Positions 1 to 9,363 of a stretch of DNA of 64,000 nucleotides are shown here, in pieces. The notes under the pieces were generated by a model. That model saw nothing but the letters and a program-made list of their open reading frames with translations. It was not told the DNA's origin and did no database searches. The stretch covers positions 124,001 through 188,000 of the forward strand of contig JBMNIZ010000012.1 of the NCBI GenBank assembly GCA_050951405.1, given 5' to 3'. Every line of letters begins with the position of its first letter. Position 1 is the first letter of the stretch. A program made the translations under genes and the position numbers. The DNA is from JBMNIZ01 sp050951405. GTDB taxonomy: Bacteria > Bacillota > DULZ01.

Positions 1-263
1 GCAGCTAAGAGGACCAGCCTTTCTTTTTCCAGTTGAGCCAAGTCCTCACCCTTATTTTTTTCCACAGCCGTCCGTGCCCTCATTTCTGCCAGCGCATTTT
101 CCAGTTCCTGCTGCTCTATTTCCAGCAAAATGATTTGGCCAAAAAGGAAGAGGATGCTGCTTGCGCCTAAGAGGAAGCCAAGGCAGAGTAAACCAGGAAG
201 CAAATGAAACCGGTAACCGGAAGATTTTCCCCGCAGTTCTTCCGGAAGTAAATTAATGGCCAT
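1..263 (-). CDS. pilN: Type IV pilus assembly protein PilN, N-terminal part (runs off the window)
   Basis: The frame opens with ATG at 263 and reads MAINLLPEELRGK, the usual PilN opening with the NLLP motif. A hydrophobic segment follows at about residues 20-42, then a charged helical stretch rich in Glu, Gln and Lys that looks like a coiled coil. PilN pairs with PilM and PilO in the inner-membrane alignment complex of type IV pili. It starts 3 bp after the pilM stop, so the two are translationally coupled. The C-terminal half and any pilO lie outside the window. Confidence 0.85.
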   Translation of the reverse strand, partial: MAINLLPEELRGKSSGYRFHLLPGLLCLGFLLGASSILFLFGQIILLEIEQQELENALAEMRARTAVEKNKGEDLAQLEKERLVLLA

Positions 264-266
264 GTT

Positions 267-1208
267 TCAATTCCACCCTCCCCGAAGGGCCAGTCCCATG
301 GCCACGGCATGTTCAGGCCCGGATACCCCATCCACCATGAAAGCTTGGCCCGGCATGGATATTTCAATGGTTAGAGATAATCGTTGTTCCAGATATTCCA
401 GTGTTTTGGAGGGCCAGTTGCGTAAAGGACCGCTAATGATGGCTCGGTCCGGAGGAAGGCTCCGGTATTCCAGCCGAAAATAATGCAAGGATCTCTCAAT
501 TTCAGCAATCAAACCAGCCAAAGACTGAGGCCCCGAAGTTTTTGCCCCGAAAGAAAGAATACGGGTAAAAGAGAGCTTTCCCTTTTGTATGACGGCCACG
601 GTGCTGCAATCATTCCCCAAGTGGAGGAGAAGAAGGGGTTTTTCTTTCAAATCCACCTTTTCGCCATAGCGCAAGAACCTTTCCAGGGCCAAGGGGACAA
701 TGTCAATGACTTCAAGCCTGCATCCGGCCTTTTGAAAAACAGACCAGTACTGCCGGGCCAGCTCCCGGGGCAGGGCGGCCAGGAGGACTTCCACCATCCT
801 GCCCTCTCCTTTATCTCTTCTCAGAACTTGATAGTCAAAGGAGTAATCCTGCCTGCTTCGGGGAAGATATTTTTCCGCTTCCCAAGCAACTGCTTTTTTC
901 AATTCTTGATCAGGCATAAGAGGTAAGGTCAGATGACGGAGAACAATTTGTTTAGCCGCCAAAGAAGCCACCATCCTTTTCCGCTGCCAGCTGTGTTTCT
1001 GGCATAGATCTCGCAACGCTCTCTCCAACAAGGACTGATGGTTCGGCCAACCCTCATCAACAGCCTCCGCCGGTATGGATTCAGAGCCGGTTTTAAATCT
1101 GTACCCGTTTTTTCCTGTCTGCATTTCTGCAAAATAGATCTGGTCACCATCCAGACATACTCCCAAAAGTGGCCTGTTTTTTAATTGAAATTTGCTGAAC
1201 ATGACCAA
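267..1208 (-). CDS. pilM: Type IV pilus assembly protein PilM
   Basis: This 313-residue protein has an actin/FtsA-like ATPase fold: a phosphate-1 type opening (LLGVCLDGDQIYFAEM, about 13-30), a conserved ALPRELARQYWSVFQKAG stretch and a second phosphate-type segment LLLLHLGNDCSTVAVIQKGK in the middle. PilM is cytoplasmic and binds the N-terminus of PilN, linking the assembly ATPase to the membrane complex. Its position directly before pilN and behind a row of minor prepilins is the normal order in Gram-positive pilus operons. Confidence 0.88.
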   Translation of the reverse strand: MVMFSKFQLKNRPLLGVCLDGDQIYFAEMQTGKNGYRFKTGSESIPAEAVDEGWPNHQSLLERALRDLCQKHSWQRKRMVASLAAKQIVLRHLTLPLMPDQELKKAVAWEAEKYLPRSRQDYSFDYQVLRRDKGEGRMVEVLLAALPRELARQYWSVFQKAGCRLEVIDIVPLALERFLRYGEKVDLKEKPLLLLHLGNDCSTVAVIQKGKLSFTRILSFGAKTSGPQSLAGLIAEIERSLHYFRLEYRSLPPDRAIISGPLRNWPSKTLEYLEQRLSLTIEISMPGQAFMVDGVSGPEHAVAMGLALRGGWN

Positions 1209-1223
1209 TCACCCCGGTAAAAG

Positions 1224-2417
1224 CTAAAGAACAGCTATCTCCTGCCAGTGGGAAATATGATAGAGAACGGTCTGATTCCCAGGAGCCAAACCAGGGACAA
1301 AACAGGGCCGATAAGAGATCCGTATGTTTTTAGGCGATAAGACCAGCTGCCGGGACTGAATTGTGCCGAAAATATATTTATCTTCTGTCAGGCCTTTGGC
1401 CTGAAAAGTATCAGAAGCAAGAAAGGCACCATGAATTTCCTCCACCCCTGCAGCCATTTCAATTTCCCTGGCAATGATAATCAAAGAATCCACCGCCGGA
1501 TCTTGAGGGACCAGATTGGCTGCAATTTGCACCTGATTAGGAGAGATAATGATGAACCGACCTTGGAAGGCTTTGGCAGCAAATAAATTAAGATTCTCTG
1601 GAACGTAATAGACACCGGAAGGGAGATTTTCTATTGCAAGCCTATCCTCTTCCAGAGTCAGGTCCGCCCTGGATTGGTACCAGTCAAAGTCAGGAGGTTC
1701 AGGAGCCCTGGGCAGTGATAGAGGCAAACGGTCAAGAACAAGATAGCCTTTTTCGACCAGGGAACCGCCGGTGATGGCCTCTCCGCTGAACACATGAGCC
1801 CTGACTGTTGCCCCTGGACTGATTGCCACCGGTCCTAAACCGGTGATGGATCCCGACAAACTACCTCCTTCGATCCGGGTATTACCCTGGACCAGAAGCC
1901 TGCCTTCCAGGACAAAGGAACTGCCTGTGATGAAATCGCCATAGACGACCATATCCCCGGTAACGGAAAGGAGCTGACTGGATCCAGTTAGAGTTGTTAA
2001 GTTATTGGTCTGCACTGCGTAGGGCGAAACCAGGTTTGTTTTGATCAGTTCCACCCGCAGCCGTCTTTTTATTCCGTCCACCTCCCCCGTGGATAGAATC
2101 TCAACCCTGTCGCCCCAGTCCTTTACTTCAACCTGCCGGATCCAGCCCTCTCCGAGGGGTTCGTTTTCCAGGCCGGAGTTCCAGTCAGGGTCTATTCTCA
2201 GCTGACTCAAAACCCTCTGGACACCTGCTTCAGCCAGGTAAAGGGCCTGAACGGCTCTTTTCTGATTCCAAGCGATTTTTTTTTCGGTTATGGATAGGCC
2301 CATAACGGAAAAACCACAGGCCAACAGAATGGCGGTAATCATTATTGTGGAGATCAGGCTGATACCTGCCTCCCCGAAAACCCGGTTTCCATGGGGCACC
2401 ATTGCCATCTCCCTCAC
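1224..2417 (-). CDS. PilX-like type IV pilus accessory protein
   Basis: The 397-residue protein has an N-terminal hydrophobic helix (about 18-42, GISLISTIMITAILLACGF) followed by KRAVQALYLAEAGVQRVL, the signature of PilX-type pilus proteins in which the Glu in YLAEAG is typical. The rest is a long Gly- and Ser-rich region with repeated beta-type segments (TLTGSSQLLSVTGDMVVYG and similar), which suggests a surface-exposed beta-helix. It overlaps the preceding prepilin gene by 4 bp, so the two are probably co-translated. PilX-like proteins in other bacteria prime the fibre or modulate adhesion; its exact task here is unknown. Confidence 0.75.
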   Translation of the reverse strand: MREMAMVPHGNRVFGEAGISLISTIMITAILLACGFSVMGLSITEKKIAWNQKRAVQALYLAEAGVQRVLSQLRIDPDWNSGLENEPLGEGWIRQVEVKDWGDRVEILSTGEVDGIKRRLRVELIKTNLVSPYAVQTNNLTTLTGSSQLLSVTGDMVVYGDFITGSSFVLEGRLLVQGNTRIEGGSLSGSITGLGPVAISPGATVRAHVFSGEAITGGSLVEKGYLVLDRLPLSLPRAPEPPDFDWYQSRADLTLEEDRLAIENLPSGVYYVPENLNLFAAKAFQGRFIIISPNQVQIAANLVPQDPAVDSLIIIAREIEMAAGVEEIHGAFLASDTFQAKGLTEDKYIFGTIQSRQLVLSPKNIRISYRPCFVPGLAPGNQTVLYHISHWQEIAVL

Positions 2418-2941
2418 CTGATCCGATGATTAACGGAGGTAGTCAAACAATAGGATTGACCTCTTGTATCCTTTCCTTCCATATTGATCGTGATTAGGGT
2501 ACTGGAAGAAATCGGGCGGCCATGATAGATAAATTGAAGGGAATAGATATGCATGACCAGGGGATTATGACCTGTGAATTGCGCCGCTCCAGCTTTTTTC
2601 ACTGCCAGCCTCAAGTTGGTGCCGCTCAGATAGTACCAGGCTATACTTCCGTCATTTCTTTCTAAAAGCAGATTTTCTTCATTTAGAGAAACTGATCCGC
2701 TCTTTTCCACCAATCCACGACTGTAGCGAAAATCCCTGGCTATTCGATCTAAACCGATCCGCATGTTTTGCTGGATATCGATTTTTTCTTCTGTATGCCG
2801 GTAAATTTTCAGCCCTTGGTGTAAAATAAGATAAAGCACGCCCAAGAGTATCAATAAAATGGTAAAGGCAACCAGCACTTCTGCCAGCGTAAACCCTTCA
2901 TTGTTTTTTCTTGGTGATAAATTCATCATTGGTCGGCCCAT
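2414..2941 (-). CDS. Minor prepilin, PilW/PulJ-like
   Basis: A class III leader ends in NNEG before FTLAEVLVAFTILLILLGV, so cleavage would fall after Gly with Glu at +5, as in minor pilins. The globular part (about 60-175) contains a QQNMRIGLDRIARDFRYSRG segment usual in PilW/PulJ-type subunits. Length 175 residues fits. It overlaps both its neighbours by a few bases, showing a tightly packed operon. Confidence 0.82.
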   Translation of the reverse strand: MGRPMMNLSPRKNNEGFTLAEVLVAFTILLILLGVLYLILHQGLKIYRHTEEKIDIQQNMRIGLDRIARDFRYSRGLVEKSGSVSLNEENLLLERNDGSIAWYYLSGTNLRLAVKKAGAAQFTGHNPLVMHIYSLQFIYHGRPISSSTLITINMEGKDTRGQSYCLTTSVNHRIR

Positions 2942-3297
2942 AAGGTGACTAATCTCATCTTTTTTGCAGGATTATCCCTGGCCCTCACCTCTAGAATGAT
3001 TTTCTTCAGATTGCTCAACTCATAAAAGCTAACATTGGCTACATATTCGTAATCATCGTGAATGGAACAGGTTTGAAAACCCTCTGTTGATATCATCCCA
3101 GGAAAAGGAGTGTCCAAAAGCAGTTCCATTTGCGCCTGTGCCAAGTTTACCAACATTGTGGTTTCCCCGGCTGAGCTGTAGTAAATAGCCCCATTCATCA
3201 GAAGACCGAGAAAAGGTATTAAAACCAGGGTGATGATGAAAAGACTGACGATTATTTCCAACAGCAAATAACCCTTTTGATTGCCCATCTCTGCCAC
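2926..3297 (-). CDS. Minor prepilin, PilV/PulI-like
   Basis: This is a short 123-residue pseudopilin. The leader ends in NQKG before YLLLEIIVSLFIITLVLIP, with Glu at +5. The globular domain is small and includes VNLAQAQMELLLDTPF, a pattern common in PilV/PulI-type subunits. It lies between a GspH-type and a PilW-type prepilin, forming a three-gene set like the minor-pilin trios that cap pili in other species. Confidence 0.78.
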   Translation of the reverse strand: MAEMGNQKGYLLLEIIVSLFIITLVLIPFLGLLMNGAIYYSSAGETTMLVNLAQAQMELLLDTPFPGMISTEGFQTCSIHDDYEYVANVSFYELSNLKKIILEVRARDNPAKKMRLVTLWADQ

Positions 3298-3308
3298 GCC
3301 TTTTTTCC

Positions 3309-3770
3309 TTAATAATCTTCGCCGGCCGTCCTGCTCGCCCTGACTCGGCCGGTGGCCCCCATAATGTATACATAATAGCGCTGTCCCCGGTCATTCTCCA
3401 GGACAATACGCCCACCGCCTCCAGCCGGAGCCCCATCAATGGTAAAAGTTAGCGGATTGGCGCCTAGAACAACTTCAACCATCCTTACGCCTGGCGACAG
3501 CTCGTATGTCTCCAGAATCCGAACTCTCTCCTCGATTCGGTACTGACCGTTATTTTTTAAAAACCTTATCTTAAAAGACCCGGCTTTTCCGTAAACGGAT
3601 TCCTGCTGTACCTTTCTGATTTCAGCGGCCAGCCGCAAGGCATCACTTTTCAGGCGATAATCTGCCAGCACTCCGGTAAATTGAGGCACTGCCACACCAA
3701 AAAGCAAGCCTATAATCAAAACAGCAATAATTAGTTCAACCAAAGTAAAGCCCTTATCCGCCTTAGGCAA
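3309..3770 (-). CDS. Minor prepilin, GspH/FimT-like
   Basis: The protein is 153 residues with a short leader MPKADKG before FTLVELIIAVLIIGLLFGVAVP, giving predicted cleavage after Gly7 and Glu at +5. The following domain, with SDALRLAAEIRKVQQESV and TFTIDGAPAGGGGRIVL, matches the GspH/FimT pseudopilin pattern. It is the first of the three minor prepilins after pilC. Confidence 0.83.
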   Translation of the reverse strand: MPKADKGFTLVELIIAVLIIGLLFGVAVPQFTGVLADYRLKSDALRLAAEIRKVQQESVYGKAGSFKIRFLKNNGQYRIEERVRILETYELSPGVRMVEVVLGANPLTFTIDGAPAGGGGRIVLENDRGQRYYVYIMGATGRVRASRTAGEDY

Positions 3771-3823
3771 GATCTGACCCCTTTCTCTGCTCTCACTGGA
3801 ATTGTTTTTCCTTTTGCCAAGTG

Positions 3824-5038
3824 TTAAAGCCCGTTCAGTAGCGTCAAAATGGGCAGAAAAATGGACACGATAACAAAACCCAGGATGACCCCCACCAAAA
3901 GAATTAATATCGGCTCCAAAAGGGTGGACAAACGGTCAAGGGAAGACGACACTTCTTGCTCATATAGTTCGCTGATTTTCGCAAGAAAATCTTCCAAGGA
4001 ACCGGTTTCTTCTCCAATAGCAATCATCTCCAACACCAGGGAAGGAAAAATTCCTGTTATCCTTAAAGGGTCAGCCAGCTTGCTGCCGCCGCGGATGCTG
4101 CTTTGGACTGCCTCAAAGGCTTCTGCCAGGATCCTGCTGGAACTGGATTTGTGAGCCATCTGCAGCGATTGTAAAAGGGGCACTCCTCCTTGTAAGAGCA
4201 GTCCCAAGATCCGGCAAAAGCGGACAATGATTATCTTTCTTGCCAGAGGCCCAAGAACAGGGGTGAGCAAAAAGAATTTTTCCCCCCACAAACCTCCTTC
4301 CGGTGTTTTCAATGCTTTTATTCCGCCAAAAATAAGCAGGGTGACTGCAAGTGGGAAAACGTACCAATAATTTTGGAGAAAGTTTCCCATCTGCAGGACT
4401 GCTTCCGTAGCAAAAGGTAAAGGAAGCTGCAGATTGTGCAACATATTGGCAAAAACCGGCAAAAGAAAATAAAAAAGAAAGAGCAGCAGGAAAAAGGATA
4501 ACATGAGAACTATCAAGGGGTAAGTAATCGCTCCTACGATCTTTTCTCTTAACTTCAGCTCATTTTCAAAATGTTCTGCCAACTGTTCGAGTATTTTATC
4601 CAAAAGTCCAACCAGTTCCCCTGCCTCCACCATGCTGGCCATTAGGCGGGGAAAGACACCTGGGTATTGTTGCAGGGCGTCTGAAAAATTGGATCCTTCC
4701 TGGAGAGATTGCTCCACTCCTGCCAAAGCCAGCTGAAAAACCTTGCCGCTGGTTTGCCCTTTGAGGATTTGCAGGGATGTTAAGAGGGGTAAGCCCGCTT
4801 TCAACAAGGTAGCCATTTGCCTGCAAAAAACAGAGAGTTCTCTTGTCTTTACGGAGGATCCGTATCCTATATTCCATACATTTCTGATTATTCTGGAATC
4901 AGATCTTTCTTTAATCTCGATCAGAAAATATTCTTTGTCCCTGATCCGTTGAACGGCTTGCTGTAGGCTTTCTGCCTTGACGGTACCGCTCACCAACTTA
5001 CCCTGCCAATCTCGAGCCCGATAGACATAAGTGAACAC
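3824..5038 (-). CDS. pilC: Type IV pilus inner-membrane platform protein PilC (GspF family)
   Basis: A 404-residue polytopic protein with two T2SS-F domains (about 70-195 and 270-395), each ending in a membrane span. Visible marks are SVFCRQMATLLKAGLPLL, FPRLMASMVEAGE and IIVRFCRILGLLLQGGVPLL, plus hydrophobic segments near 170-200, 225-245 and the C-terminal PILILLVGVILGFVIVS. PilC is the membrane platform turned by the PilB ATPase. An SDR gene and a 170-bp gap separate it from pilB, where pilT often lies in related operons. Confidence 0.92.
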   Translation of the reverse strand: MFTYVYRARDWQGKLVSGTVKAESLQQAVQRIRDKEYFLIEIKERSDSRIIRNVWNIGYGSSVKTRELSVFCRQMATLLKAGLPLLTSLQILKGQTSGKVFQLALAGVEQSLQEGSNFSDALQQYPGVFPRLMASMVEAGELVGLLDKILEQLAEHFENELKLREKIVGAITYPLIVLMLSFFLLLFLFYFLLPVFANMLHNLQLPLPFATEAVLQMGNFLQNYWYVFPLAVTLLIFGGIKALKTPEGGLWGEKFFLLTPVLGPLARKIIIVRFCRILGLLLQGGVPLLQSLQMAHKSSSSRILAEAFEAVQSSIRGGSKLADPLRITGIFPSLVLEMIAIGEETGSLEDFLAKISELYEQEVSSSLDRLSTLLEPILILLVGVILGFVIVSIFLPILTLLNGL

Positions 5039-5208
5039 AATCAGGATTAACTCCTTTACATCACATTAAAAAAATAACATAATAGACCAATATCAGCAAT
5101 GTTTGGATAAAATTCTCCATATAACATAAAAATCCTGCCGAAAGAGAAGGATTATTATTTTTCCTTCATTGCTTTCTTACCGTCCGGGTCGCCGGTCAAA
5201 TGATGATC

Positions 5209-5961
5209 TTATTCAGCCGTCCAGCCCCCATCTACAGTTATAACCTGTCCGGTCATGTAGTCAGATGCTTGGGAAGCAAGAAATACAGAAGCGCCAACCA
5301 AATCATTGATTTCCCCCAGACGTCCCAGAGGAATCCTGCTGACAATCCGCTTGCATACTTTTTCCTGCTTAAGTTGAGCTTCATTCAAGGTAGTGCGTAC
5401 ATATCCTGGACAAAGGGCATTAACCCGGATATTATACCGGGCCCATTCCAGGGCCAGGGCCTTGGTCATCTGGATCATTCCTCCTTTGGCCACACAATAA
5501 GGGAGGACTTGCTTAGCAGCCACCAGCCCCAGGATGGAAGCCACATTGATGATTTTGCCGTATTTGCGCCGGATCATTTCCCGGCCGCAGGCTTGGGCGC
5601 AAAAGAATGCTCCCTTTAAATTAACGTTCAGGACTTGATCCCATTCCTCTGCTGTGATGTCTTCCGCCCTTTTGGTGATGGCAGTACCCGCATTATTGAC
5701 CAGGATGTCTATCCGTCCGAAGGTGGACAGTATTTTATTCACCAGATGGTCAATATCCTGGTAATTGGCAAGATCCGCCGCCTGCGCCAGCACTTTGACC
5801 CCGTATTTGGCTTGGATCTCCTCTGCTGCCCGGTAACAGTCTTCTTGTTTCCTGCCGGTGACCACAATATTTGCTCCCTCAGCCCCTAGCGCGGAAGCAA
5901 TGCCATAACCGATTCCTTTCGTGGAACCGGTAATCACCGCCACTTGACCGGTCAGTTTCAT
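5209..5961 (-). CDS. Short-chain dehydrogenase/reductase, FabG-like
   Basis: An NAD(P)-dependent oxidoreductase of classical SDR type, 250 residues from the chosen start at MKLTGQVAVITG, which has AGGTGA just upstream; an ATG 66 bp earlier has no supporting similarity. Seen are the TGSTKGIGYG nucleotide motif, NNAG, catalytic Ser in INVASILG, and YCVAK with the catalytic Tyr and Lys. The closest general class is 3-oxoacyl-ACP reductase or a related sugar or alcohol dehydrogenase; the substrate cannot be told. It sits between pilB and pilC in the pilus operon, an unusual place for a metabolic enzyme. Confidence 0.85.
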   Translation of the reverse strand: MKLTGQVAVITGSTKGIGYGIASALGAEGANIVVTGRKQEDCYRAAEEIQAKYGVKVLAQAADLANYQDIDHLVNKILSTFGRIDILVNNAGTAITKRAEDITAEEWDQVLNVNLKGAFFCAQACGREMIRRKYGKIINVASILGLVAAKQVLPYCVAKGGMIQMTKALALEWARYNIRVNALCPGYVRTTLNEAQLKQEKVCKRIVSRIPLGRLGEINDLVGASVFLASQASDYMTGQVITVDGGWTAE

Positions 5962-6041
5962 ATTCACCTGCACCAAGGATAAAGCCCCCTTCCCCAAAGC
6001 AAAACAAGCTTTGCCAGACTTGATCAACTATTCTGGCTATT

Positions 6042-7730
6042 TTATTCCCCGTCGGTATAAGCCACCCTCAAGACCTCGCTGATGGTAGTCAAACCCTGCA
6101 ATGCTTTTCTTAACCCATCTTCCTGCAGGCTGATCATGCCTGAAGCCAGAGCCGCCTCTCGTAAATGGTCAGTGGAACATTTATTGACGATTTTTTGCCG
6201 CAGGTTTTTCTCCACAGGGAGAATTTCCAGGATGGCCAGGCGACCGCTATAGCCGGTGGAGTCGCACCGGGGGCAGCCCCGCCCTCTGACCAAAACCCGA
6301 TGACCAAATTGAAAGCCTTGGAGGAAAAGAGCCTCTGGTGAGCCCGGTTCCGGCTGATAACTCTCCCGGCAGTAAAGACAAATGCGGCGGACCAGCCTTT
6401 GCGCCACAATGCCTCTGACTGTGGAAGCCACTAGAAATGGCTCGATCCCCATATCCAGCAGACGAGTAACGGCCCCGGCAGCATCATTAGTATGTAAAGT
6501 GCTGAAAACCAAATGCCCGGTAATGGCAGCCCGGGTGGCAATGGAGGCCGTTTCTTGATCCCGTATTTCCCCGATCATGATAATATCGGGATCCTGTCGG
6601 ATCACCGACCGCAAACCCCTGGGGAAAGTCAGGCCGGCCTTGTAATTCACCTGCATTTGATTAATACCAGGCAGGACACATTCCACCGGGTCTTCAATAG
6701 TGACAATATTTTTCTCCGGCGTGTTGATTTCATTTAAAGTAGCATAGAGGGTGGTTGATTTACCGCTTCCGGTGGGACCAGTCACCAGGATCATGCCAAA
6801 ACTGTTTCTGATCAGCTTTTGATATCTGTCCAGGCTGTCTTGGGAAAATCCCAGTTCGTCCAGTTTGATGAGCAGATTGGGTTTGTCCAAAATCCGGATC
6901 ACTACTTTTTCTCCCGTGAGAATTGGCCAGGTCGCTACGCGCAAATTTACGGATCTGTCTTCGATTCTTAACTGCATCCTCCCATCCTGGGGCAGTCTTT
7001 TTTCCGCTATATCCATACCTGCCAGAATCTTAATCCGGGAAACTAAAGGAGGCAGGAGTCCCGGCGGCAATGCCATCACCTGTCGTAGCAGTCCATCAAT
7101 GCGGAAGCGCACCCTGATTTCATTCTGGTAGGGCTCCAGGTGAATATCGCTGGCCTTTACTTGAATGGCCTGGCGAATTAATGAATTGACAATTCTGATG
7201 ATCAGCGCTTCTTCGTCAGCTATTTCTGTAACATCAACTGTATCCAGGCCTGAAACCGGCTGGCCGGGTTCAGGCAGCAGTTCTTCAACCAGCTCCCGTA
7301 ATCCGAAGTTTTGGCTAATAAAATGTTCAATCTCACTTTCCGGAGCAATAGCCGGATCAATTTCCAATCCAGTGGCCAACTGCAAATCATCAATGGCCAG
7401 CACATTTAAAGGGTCCTCCATGGCAACAGTCAGACTGTCACCCGTTCTTTGAAACGGGATAGCCTTGTGTCTTCGGACCAGTGCTTCCGGCACCAAACGG
7501 AAGATATCCTGATTCACCGGATGCTCAAAGAGATTGAGGAGGGGTACCCCCAGCTGAAGAGATAATGCCTCGGTGATGCTCAGTTCAGTAACAAAGCCTA
7601 AATTGACCAAAATCTTCCCTAGACGGGGCTGGCCTCCATTCTCTTTTTGAACCTGAAGGGCTTGGAGCAACTGCTCTTCAGTAATTAAGCCTTTCTCCAT
7701 CAGGAGTTCTCCTAATCTCTTCCTCCTCAT
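6042..7730 (-). CDS. pilB: Type IV pilus extension ATPase PilB (GspE family)
   Basis: The 562-residue protein begins with a MshEN/GspE N-terminal domain (GELLMEKGLITEEQLLQAL) and continues into the secretion ATPase core: Walker A GPTGSGKST, Asp box with IEDPVE, Walker B DIIMIGEIRD and His box TLHTNDA. A zinc-binding tetracysteine lies near the C-terminus (CLYC and CPRC). It powers pilus assembly from the cytoplasm with PilC. No retraction ATPase PilT is present in the window. It follows aroB by 24 bp, so the shikimate and pilus genes may share a transcript. Confidence 0.95.
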   Translation of the reverse strand: MRRKRLGELLMEKGLITEEQLLQALQVQKENGGQPRLGKILVNLGFVTELSITEALSLQLGVPLLNLFEHPVNQDIFRLVPEALVRRHKAIPFQRTGDSLTVAMEDPLNVLAIDDLQLATGLEIDPAIAPESEIEHFISQNFGLRELVEELLPEPGQPVSGLDTVDVTEIADEEALIIRIVNSLIRQAIQVKASDIHLEPYQNEIRVRFRIDGLLRQVMALPPGLLPPLVSRIKILAGMDIAEKRLPQDGRMQLRIEDRSVNLRVATWPILTGEKVVIRILDKPNLLIKLDELGFSQDSLDRYQKLIRNSFGMILVTGPTGSGKSTTLYATLNEINTPEKNIVTIEDPVECVLPGINQMQVNYKAGLTFPRGLRSVIRQDPDIIMIGEIRDQETASIATRAAITGHLVFSTLHTNDAAGAVTRLLDMGIEPFLVASTVRGIVAQRLVRRICLYCRESYQPEPGSPEALFLQGFQFGHRVLVRGRGCPRCDSTGYSGRLAILEILPVEKNLRQKIVNKCSTDHLREAALASGMISLQEDGLRKALQGLTTISEVLRVAYTDGE

Positions 7731-7754
7731 GGAATCACCTCAAAACGGCGGCAC

Positions 7755-8855
7755 TCAAGATATGCCCCGAAGCAGGAATTGCCTGACTGTGGGAATATCT
7801 ACCTGCTCCAAGGCCACTTTCCCCAGCTTGCAGACTAAGACAAAATGCAACTGGCCGGATTTCTTTTTTTTATCATGAAGGATAATTTTGATCAGCTGTT
7901 CAGGATCCAGGTCTGCCGGCCATTCTGTCGCCAGCCCAAAAGAACTCAGCAGTGCCTCCAGCCTGGCCAGAACACTTTCACTGGCACAGCGTCCCAGCTC
8001 TATAGAAAGCTTTGTAGCCGCAATCATACCTAACGCCACCGCCTCCCCGTGTCGATAAACACGGTAGCCGGTGATGGTTTCCAGAGCATGGCCGAAGGTA
8101 TGTCCAAAATTTAGAATGCTGCGGAGCCCGACTTCTTTTTCATCCTGGCTCACCACTTCTCCCTTAATGGTACAGGACCTTTGCACGATGGTCTCCAAGC
8201 TTTTGGTCTGGTTAGCGGTCAAGGTCATTCCAATGCTTTCCAAAAACGAGAAAAAATCCTCGTCCCAGATCACTCCGTACTTGACAACTTCCGCCATACC
8301 CGATCTCAACTCCCGGAGAGGAAGCGTGGCGAGGGTCTCCACATCTGCCCAGACCAGTTCAGGCTGATAAAAAGAGCCGATCAGGTTTTTCCCCGCCGGG
8401 TGATTAACAGCTACTTTACCTCCCACACTGCTGTCCACCTGTGAAAGCAAGGTGGTGGGAACTTGGATATAGGGAACTCCCCGCAAGTAAGTAGAAGCCA
8501 CGAAGCCGGCCAGATCCCCTACCACGCCGCCACCAAGGGCGATTACGGGAGAGCTCCGATCAAGGCCTTTTTTGATCATCAAATCATAAAGTCCATGGGC
8601 AACGGCCAGGGACTTGGCCTCCTCACCATCCGGAATCAAGGCCCGGTAAACCTGAAAACCGTTTTCTTGCAAGCTTTTCTCCACCCGGTCCCCGTACAGA
8701 GAGAAAACCAGAGAGTTGGAAATAATCAAGCAATTATTAGAATAAGGATGCCTGGCCAGGCATTGCCCCAGTTCATCCAGGATACCGCCACCGATATAAA
8801 TCGTATAGGGGCGGCTCTTAGCGTTGACCTTTACTGTCGGCATTTTCTCCCCCAT
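7755..8855 (-). CDS. aroB: 3-dehydroquinate synthase
   Basis: AroB converts DAHP to 3-dehydroquinate, the second step of chorismate synthesis, using NAD and a divalent metal. Key blocks are ALGGGVVGDLAGFVASTYLRG, VPTTLLSQVDSSVGGK, NLIGSFYQP and the metal-site region LNFGHTFGHALE. Length 366 residues is typical. The start overlaps the end of aroK by 38 bp; an alternative ATG four codons in, behind GGGGGAG, is equally possible. It forms an aroC-aroK-aroB run that leads into pilB. Confidence 0.95.
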   Translation of the reverse strand: MGEKMPTVKVNAKSRPYTIYIGGGILDELGQCLARHPYSNNCLIISNSLVFSLYGDRVEKSLQENGFQVYRALIPDGEEAKSLAVAHGLYDLMIKKGLDRSSPVIALGGGVVGDLAGFVASTYLRGVPYIQVPTTLLSQVDSSVGGKVAVNHPAGKNLIGSFYQPELVWADVETLATLPLRELRSGMAEVVKYGVIWDEDFFSFLESIGMTLTANQTKSLETIVQRSCTIKGEVVSQDEKEVGLRSILNFGHTFGHALETITGYRVYRHGEAVALGMIAATKLSIELGRCASESVLARLEALLSSFGLATEWPADLDPEQLIKIILHDKKKKSGQLHFVLVCKLGKVALEQVDIPTVRQFLLRGIS

Positions 8856-9363
8856 TTCTCCTCACCAGGGCCAGTATTTCTTCCACTGTTTCCTGAATAC
8901 TTAAATTGGTGGTATCCACCACATGATCAGCATAAAGGGAATAGTATTGTTCCCTTTGATCCAGCAGCTCTTGAATATATTCTACCGATTTATTTCTTTG
9001 CAACAAGGGCCGGCCGCCTCTTTTTTTTACTCGCGCTTGAATCTTTTCCGGTGAGGCCTTTAGATAAATAAAGATCCCGTGACGTTTAAGGGCCTGCACA
9101 TTTTCAGCGTCCAAGATGGCTCCTCCTCCCGTGGAAATGACGCAATTGGTCTTTTCGGCAGTTTTAGCAATGACCAGCTTTTCTTCCGAACGAAAGCGGA
9201 TTTCGCCGTATTTATTAAAAATCTCCATAATGGACAGACCCGTAATCTTTTCAATTTCCTGGTCAGTATCAATAAATTCTTTTTTTAATGTATCCGCCAC
9301 TCTCCGGCCAATGCTTGTTTTCCCTACTCCCATAAAGCCGATCAAAACTATGTTGGATTTCAT
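8818..9363 (-). CDS. aroK: Shikimate kinase
   Basis: AroK phosphorylates shikimate with ATP. The protein opens with the Walker A GFMGVGKTSIGR, has the substrate DTDQEIE motif near residue 35, the STGGGAI segment near 77 and the RPLLQ lid region. At 181 residues it is of normal size. Its ATG overlaps the aroC stop (TAATG), a sign of translational coupling. Confidence 0.94.
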   Translation of the reverse strand: MKSNIVLIGFMGVGKTSIGRRVADTLKKEFIDTDQEIEKITGLSIMEIFNKYGEIRFRSEEKLVIAKTAEKTNCVISTGGGAILDAENVQALKRHGIFIYLKASPEKIQARVKKRGGRPLLQRNKSVEYIQELLDQREQYYSLYADHVVDTTNLSIQETVEEILALVRRNGGENADSKGQR

